Assembly: GCA_911728455.2 (NCBI GenBank)
Contig: OU452219.1
Span: forward strand, 21,297,397-21,361,396
Source of the DNA: Marthasterias glacialis
Taxonomy: Eukaryota; Echinodermata; Asteroidea; Forcipulatida; Asteriidae
Length of the DNA stretch: 64,000 nt
Direction of reading: 5' to 3'
Shown here: piece by piece, positions 51,801 to 60,800 of the stretch
Position numbering within the stretch: the first letter of the stretch is position 1
How the letters are laid out: every line of letters starts with the position of its first letter
Translations under genes and position numbers: made by a program
Notes under the pieces: model-generated
What the model saw: only the letters and a program-made list of their open reading frames with translations
The model's database searches: none
What the model was told of the DNA's origin: nothing

Positions 51801-54800
51801 GTTTCTTACATGAAATTTCTATTTTTGAGTGAACAAAGAAAAATTGACTGGAGTGGGATTTGAACCTGCGACCACCGGTTTAACGTACCGACGCTCTATC
51901 CACTGAGCTATCCAGCCCTAATGTTGGCGGTCTCCCTATTTTGTAAAGGATCTTTGTTTTAGGGGTGCCAGTCAGAAGCCATTCAACCAGTTACTGCCGA
52001 GTAACCAGGGATCACACCCCATTATACGAAACAACCACAGAGCTAGCTCTATAGATATAACCTAGGAAGCGACAGCACGGGGATCTACCTTAAGGGTGAT
52101 GCGACTTTTCATTTTAATATCAAGCAATAAACCACAAGGGAAACTGACTGGGTAAATTTTAAATCAATTTTTGGGTGAACAAAGAAAAAATGACTGGACC
52201 AGTCTATATCATTGTTTGGGGGTGCCAGTCAGAAGCCATTCAACCGTTTACTGCCGTGTAGCCAGGGATCACACCCCATAATATACGAAACAACCACAGA
52301 GCTAGCTCTATGGATATAACCTAGGAAGCGGCAGCACGGGGATCTACCTTAAGGGTGATGCGCCTTTCCATTTTAAATATCAAGCAATAAACCACAAGGG
52401 AAACTGACTAGGTAAATTTTAAATCAATTTTTGGGTGAACAAAGAAAAATTGATCGGACCAAGTGCCTTGACCAGGACCCCAACCCACTTTCTGAAAACA
52501 CCAGAGCTTGATCGCAGTAGAACTGCTCAGCCAAAATACTATCAAAATATTACCAATGCAAACACAAAAATAATGACAAATTTCAGTGCTCATAAAAATA
52601 CTGAACAAATGTGACATTTATCAGCTTGGTATTACCTTTCAATGCACATGAGATAAAGAAAGTACGATTTATTAAGGAAACCTGTACCTGGTGTTTTTTA
52701 TAGAGGCTCTGGACTGCATGAAGACTACTTCCTAAGTCAGAAGATGATACCATCAGTTCCTTCTCTCTAATCCAAGACATCTCGTCATCAAAATCTCGAT
52801 GAAATTGATAGAGAAGAAGTGCGTCCTCTAGGCTGTCTCTTCGTAAACGCAATGGCTCCTTCAAAGCATTATACCTAAACAGTGTCAAGCCATTATTACA
52901 TTAAATATCATCAATTTACTTCAAATAGACCTTTATCATGCTGCCACCATCTTGGTCATGTTCTCTGTATCCAATAATAGTAATAGATGCTAATATTCAT
53001 TGTACATTAAAGAACCAGACTATTTGCCCTTCCAGCCTTGGTTTGGTTACATTGGTTTGAATGTGAGAAAATCAAGATGGCCGCACCATGATAAAGGTCT
53101 ATAAGAAATAAACTTGCATTGTTTGGTTACAACCGATTCACACCACTGTTCTTTATGTTAGCAGAATGAACACTGTGACAGCCACGATGCATTTATTCAA
53201 AATCTCTTATTCTTTACTGGCGTTACTCTTTTTATTTTCCTAAAAAAGTAGCTGAATTTACATAATAGATTTCACAGTAAAATGAGACATATAAAAAAAC
53301 CTTTCTGATGCAATGCATTTCACTCTTATCAGATGCATTATATTGAATTGTATTAAATTTCTATTAGATTTAACAAAGCCTGATGCATAAGCCCCACCCA
53401 CGACAGTCACTGACTAGCAATGACAGGTAAGTGGATAGCACAAGTGCATCTCCACTCTGGGATTTCTTTGTGTCAGATTATTGACCCTTGCACGTCGCAT
53501 CACATGCGACAACTGTGCCACGCTCACCATTTTGAAAGTCACCAAGTATATGTGTAAATGCCGCGTCACCTAAAATGCGCAGTACACTGTATAACACACA
53601 GTGACACTGACTTCCAAAATGGCGCAACCAAAATTATTGTTTTAATAGATGTTAATTTCTGAATCAGGGATAAAGAATATTATTTGTGTTTTTACCCATA
53701 CACCGATTTTTGTTAAGCACTGTATACTCAGTACTTCCCCGAGTCCTGTGAAAAAACAAAAACACAATGCAAAAATTAACGTCCTTAAAATTGTTGCGAT
53801 ACCTACTACTAGTTATAGGATTCGAACTGCCTCTAGCTGCCGGGCAATTCTCGGTAGTCTAGTATGTAAGATATCTTCTCTAGAATGGCAGGGGTCGTGG
53901 GTTCGAATCCCATCCGAGGAACATGCCTGTGGATTTTTTTCACAGGACTCAAGAAAGTACTGAGTATACAGTGCTCAATACATATCGGTGTATACGTTAA
54001 AAAACACAAAAACAATTCAAGATTATTGTGATGATGACGTCAGGCGAATTAGGTCAACTGGTTAATGTATTTTTCACGGGGCGGAGCTTAATGGATCAGC
54101 CTGGCTACTGTTTGCAAACCTTTGTACAATCTGAAGAGTTTTCTGCGTAAGCTCTTCACTCAGGAAATGCTTTGCTTCTTGAAATGATTCCGCCATTATC
54201 TTGGCCTCTGACACTTTGCCATCATGAGCGCTCATCTGAGATTCCAGTGCCTGCAGACAATATTCAAATAGACATCAATATTTTCTTTTACTAACAACAT
54301 ACACTGTGTTATAAAAGAAAATCATTGAGGGAAATACTTCAAGGGGAACTTGACTGGGCAATTAGAAATCAATTTTGGGGTGAACAGAGAAAAATTGACT
54401 GCAGTGGGATTTGAACCTAGGAGCTCCAGGTTTGCATGCCGGTGCTCTACCAACTGAGCAATCTACTGTATGTTGGCAGCCTCCGTGTTTTGTCAATATC
54501 TCTTTTTTTCCAGTTATTAATTCTGGTTGTGGAGCCAAGGATTCTCAAAAAAGTGAACTTAATCACTATATTAGCCAAGAACCCCTCGGAGAGAAGACAA
54601 GGAAGGAAGTTACAGTTTTAGGTGTAAGAGGAAAACCCCAAAGATTTGGTCCAAGGAAAACCCATGCAGCTAGGTAGGGACTGAAAACCCAATCCACATA
54701 GTGCCTGGCAGGATTCGAACCAGGGTCCTGGAGATAGAAGTCGAGGAATGATACCGCAACGTCAACAAGACCACCCAAGGGGGGCACCAGTCGGAGTTCA

Positions 54801-57800
54801 TCCAACCATGTACTAGTGTATAGTCAAGGATCACGCCCAGTTGAAGGTACAACCTGGGAAGCAGAACATGAATTACTTACGGTATGTTTCTTGAGGAGTT
54901 TGTTGACACTACTAAGGTCTTTGCCAAGATCTTTTGAAGCAAGTTGCGTCTCTATTTCAGTCAACCAGGTAGTAAGGTCATCTAAAGAACGCTGAAACAC
55001 TAATGCCTTTGGAATAAGACACCCCCAGAAAAAAAGGATCAGTAATTAATACATAAAGCACTATCTGATATACTGCAATGATGTAACAACAGACATATTG
55101 TCTCAGTTTATGTCAATTACTCTATCTAATATGATTCAGTTTATGATTCTACCTGATATACATGACTCATTTTACGATTCTACCTGGTATACATGATTCA
55201 GTTTATGATTCTACCTGATATACATGATTTAGTTGATGATTCTACCTGATATACATGATTTAGTTGATGATTCTACCTGATATACATGATTCAGTTGATG
55301 ATTCTACTTGATATACGTGATTCAGTTGATGATATTACCTGATACACATGATTCAGTTTATGATTCTACCTAATAATATATGATTCAGTTTATAATTCTA
55401 CCTGATATGCCTGATTCAGTTTATCTCTCTTCTGTGTTGATGTGTCCATGAGTTGCTGCCATTTTCCCTCCATGTCAGTTAGCTTGACTTGTACATCTTC
55501 TGAGGCAAAGTGATTGGCAGTCACTAGGTCTGTTCCTTCCTGATAACCCATACAAGGAATTATATGTTACAATAAAACATAAAATATTGATAAAAAATAT
55601 ATTGAATAACTCCAGTACAAAGTCAATCTTTGACTAGTACAAGTGTTATAGGACTTGAGTCCAAGACTCCAGTCCAAGACTCGAGTCTAAGACTCAGACT
55701 CTAGTCATGGTCTTGGTGACTCTGACGCGATGTGAGTCATATCAGCAATAGACTCAGACCCTATCGTTGCTTGGACTTGACACTGAGGACTCCCAACAAT
55801 AACCTTTACAACAGTAATATTTAATACATAATTCAGAAAGAATATTTTTCGATCACCACCGTATGGAAATCGTTCTGATATATTGGCTTGCAGCATTTAA
55901 ATTGGTCAGTAGTAAAAAGTAATCAGCCATTTAAAGTAAACTCATCCATTTAACTAATCTTGTAAAGTATAACAAGTGTAAAATGACTCAGACTTGAACT
56001 GAAACCAAGTACTGACTTAAGACCTGGGGCTAGGACTCGACCCCAAATGGCTCAAGACTTGTATTCAGAACTTGACCTGTAAGTGACTTGTCTTTAACAC
56101 TGATTATTACTGATTGGTCAATGAGACGAGATGAGATTCAAACACGTCTACCAGAGAACTATAACCCAACCACAATGCTGAAAATCACCCAAAGAGGATC
56201 AACAGCTGTCATGATGCTTTATAAATTAGGAAAAAATTACCGTCTGTGTTTCTATGAATCATAGGGTGAAATATATTTATATTATATTCTAAATTTCATT
56301 TCTTTAAATTACCAGCACATAAAAATAAAAAATGTAACTTCGACAAAAAGAAAGAGTACAACCAGCTAGAGCCCCACAGAGTGTCTAAAAGAGACAAATT
56401 TCTGTCGAGGAGATTCTAGACTCTCCTTTCCAGCTAGCAAACACACAAATTTATATAAAATATAACTATATTTAAATATCTATAACAAAGGAAATATTAA
56501 AAAGAGCAAACTACAAGCATTTAAAAATCTACAAAAATGTAGGTTGCAGTGATGTAAAAAATATGAAGTGATGTAAAAAACATGAAGAATGCAAATAGTC
56601 TAGTATGCATATCTCCTGAAGTCAACATTGAGGTATTCTTTTATGGTGCATCTTGGCTGAGCGGTCAAGCACACCAAACTCAAGGGTCCCGTGTGCTGTG
56701 TAATGGATGTAAAGAGACACCCAGGTACACTTGTCGTTCAGAGAAGAGGTTTACCCCGGTGTTTTCTAGAATGGTTGGCTGCAAATTGTGCCACAGCACC
56801 TTGTAAACCGTTACATGGTGCTCTGCAAATAAATGGGTCTTATGTTTCGAACATAACTCTGCATACCTTGTAGGAAAAAAGAGCGCTTTGAGACACCATC
56901 AGGTGTGATAAAGCGCTATATACAAATTGTGTGTTATTATTATTATTAAAAACCTGTTATGGAAAGAGTTGTGGGTTCTGTGTACCTTTGTTATAGCATC
57001 TATCCTGTCCTTATTAGCCATAAGTTCAGCTTCAAACGCTTGATGTTTCTGTATTTTACCCTGGAGGTTACAAGGATCCTTATAAGATTCATCCTGAGAA
57101 ATCTGAAGTTTCTCTTCTATCCATGACATCACTTCATAAACATTCTGAAGAAACTGGTGAAGCTGCTTAGATTCAACAAGTTTACGGTGTCTTGTATTGG
57201 CCTGGGACCACAGTTTATCTCGTCTGCAAAATTAGCAAGTACCAGAAAATGGCTGTAGTTTGTATCGTTATTTTATACATTGATTTTATTCAGTTTAAAG
57301 GGGCTGTGTCATCATGGTTACCGGAGGTCTATGGCTGTGCATGGAAAGATAATCTCTCTCCCAGATACTGCACACACGCACGCTTGCGATCAAATCACAA
57401 AAGGTGCCGTCTTTGTCAAACTGTGAAGTGAACGCCGTCACACACTTACGCGTAGTAACTGGGTTATTCCATTTTACTGCTATAACCATGACGACACAGC
57501 CCCTTTAACTCCAAGGGTATTTGGGCCAGGCAATGGTCACAAATTCATCAAAATACTGCATCTAACCATCAAAAAGTCATAGAAAACCATGTAAATGTTT
57601 TTGGTGACTTTAGGGAGGTTAGGAATGCTAGGAAAAAGCTAATGCCCACATAAGGTGATTATACATGCACAGAATAAAAAGACATTCAAAATAAAATATT
57701 AGAAATATTAACCCTCCTACTCATACACCATTAACCCATTCAAAATTCCCATATACCAATTAACTCATTGGTTTTGTACCAGCCATTGGTTTAACACTAG

Positions 57801-60800
57801 GAGCAGTGTGTGTACAAGTCACTGAGTCACCATTCATGGTCACTCAAGCATGTGTATTGTTTTGGATCCTCAATCAACTCAATGATAATGGGCCTCAGAG
57901 TAGGAGGGTTAAACTGAAAATGCTTTACGAATGGTTGACTAAATGGTTGACAATCACACATGGCTTACCTTTCCAGTACATTTTGACGTCTTTTATTGAT
58001 ATTCTCCACGTCATAATGACTTCCTTGTATTAGCTCTGAAGCAAAGCTTTGTAACTCCTCAATTTTCTCTGCTTGACTTTGCAAAGTCTTCTCGAACCCT
58101 TCATGTTTCTTCACAAGAGTATCAGCACTCGTCAAGGAATCCTGAAACAGTACAGGAAGTAGCTGGTTTTACTAACTGTATGGTCCAAGAAAGGTTTCCC
58201 CTGCCAACTCAAATTTGAGGCCGCCCACCTCGCTACTTTCAGTCACCACCTCGCCCATTTTTTGCCAACATCACCACCTCTAGGAGAGACTTGCCATAAA
58301 GGAAATGCTAATGTCCTTTATGAGCTTTTTTTCTTGACCTCCATATTCGGGACCTCACAATTTGGATGATGAGATGGAATCAACGCACATTTGTGCGAGA
58401 TCGAGTAAATTCTGCTTCAATTTGAATTTTGACCATTTTGTTCAGTTCATCTGCCGAGGGAAACATTGTTGTATTGTACCCTGCTGGTAAGGCTATGAGT
58501 TAACTTCAAAAACTAACAACGCAGTTAAATGCACAACCATGAACCCACATGATATTTGCAACAATCGTGAGCTACGCCAAGTTTGATGCTGAAATTACAA
58601 TATTAAACAGCTTGATGGCATGTACACACGCAAATATTTTCCGATCCAGCAAACATGTGACGTGAGTTTTGTATTTTTGTGTAAAACTCCCGAGTCCGGA
58701 ACAAAGTTTGCCCCGGACATTCCACTGCTGAGCTTGCATAGAGCACGCACAGGCCTTGTACAATTCGTTTCACCCACACAAACAGGACAGATTGCGCTGA
58801 ATATTTTGCTGATTTTTTGCTATTGTGCGGGGATTATTGTGTAATCCCTGCTTTCAGACCTTTGTCCTTTTGTTCCAAGAAGAGGATTCTGAGGCTTCCA
58901 TCGCTAAATTGAGGTAAGTCCGGGTGAACCGGGTTTGTAAGCCTTGATTCCATATTGGCAAACAATCCTTAGCCATAACTTAAGGCTGAGGTTTTGCATT
59001 TCATGGTGCATGAATCTGACATTTTCGTGATAGGGAAAACAAAAAACTAAAAACATGCTGCTTCAAAGAGAATCTTTGTTCTCTTGGCTGTGGGCTGTGA
59101 CAAGTCAACGTTTCTTTGTGCCAGTGCTACTCTCAATGAAAAGTGATTCTGGCAGTTCCGAGGAAAATAATCCCGTCAGGGTGGACGAGAAGAATGGAAG
59201 GTTCCCGGCGGCAATAGTTAAGAGAAAGAATGATGGATGAAATCAATGTTCACAACAGGAAAGGAAAATGAATGACTCAATGACTTACTCCAACATCCTC
59301 ATTGTGCAGGAAGGCATCTTTAGATGTAAGCCACGTCTCCGCTTGATCAACATAATCATTGAATACCTTCATGTAGCAATCAAACAAACAAGAGAAACAC
59401 AATTAGCACAAACAAAATGTCAGTTCACTTTAAAATCAACAATAAATAGGAAAAGTTTCCATGTCCGGCTGCCACTTTCTAAGGGATTTTTTAGATTTTT
59501 TTATGGATTTGGGCTTTATTTCCCTTTTTTTAATATTCCTCTCAAGGAACTGGTAGCTAAAACACTAATTATGGACCTTTAAAAACCAAGAAAAAACCAT
59601 GCGGACATTTCATCAGGTGACCGGAACGTTCGCGCATTCATGCCCAAACTAACTAAAATGGCATTTAGCGAGTAACGTTGTCAAGCCCAACGTAGACGTG
59701 AAAACGGCTTCTTTTTCATAATTTCTACACTTTGTAATCATTCAAAATGCCTGTTCCGCTCTGTATATATTCTGTCAACCTTTCTGGACAGGTAAGGATA
59801 TACTAACTATAACGCTATCAAAAAAATATGTATTTTCAATGATACTTTCTTACCTGTAAATCAAGACACTGCGCCAATAGTTCTTTTCTTTCTTTCCATA
59901 CACTAGTGACATGTTGTTTCAGGTCCTCAAGACGAATCAATGATGTCTGAATATCTTCTCTTGCATAGTTGTCTTGTTGGATAAGCCTTTCTCCAAACTT
60001 CCTCAAGTATCTGAAGGTACTGTCTCGTCCATCTATCTCAACCTGTTTTCAAACCAAGAAACATACTTTCACAATGCTTAACATTAATGTTGTGTTTAGG
60101 CTCACTTAGAGTCATAACCGGAGATAATGGGAAGTATTTGAAAAACTAAATGGGGGGCAGCTAGAACCTGCAATACATGATCAAGAGGTTGAACAGCCAA
60201 GCTCACCCAGCACCCATTTTTTTATGTATCTAAAAAAAAATATTTTTATTTATTTTATGCAAGTCGCCTTCACAAGGCCCAAAGGCCACTTGATGAGGTA
60301 TGGGCTACAGAAGGGATAGAAACCTGCCCCAATAAACAGAAAGACTTGACAAGATATAAATGCAAGTCTCTTCACAGCACAGCTAAAAACAGGGAAAGGG
60401 AAATATGACTCCTATGCGAGACAAACATAACTGCCTCTTCTCCAATTTGAAGCAATGATAGTTAAGTGTCTAGCTCAAGGAGGGGGGGAAGTGTTATGAT
60501 CTGGACTCAAACCCACCCATACTCTTAGCTCAGCTCAGTTGTCTATGTAACAGACAGTTGAAGTGGATTTCTGCAAGTACCATGCAATTATCACAAAGTA
60601 TACGTTTGAACCACTTAAAAATTTCTTATGTAAACACAAACATTTTGCAGTATTGTGGGATACAAAAGTCCACAAGTTTGAAAACACAATTATCAGTTGA
60701 AGAGATGAGACTTTGTGACAGAAATCGTGTAAGTAGCTTGAAATCTGGCTTTGATTTTGAGAAATGATGAATATTGCAACACAATTTTTTCAACCTGTGT

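Noticed and set aside
53843-53912. A functional tRNA gene
   Set aside because: Box B and acceptor stem look good, but the D and anticodon arms are poor and the sequence is enclosed in an inverted-repeat element.
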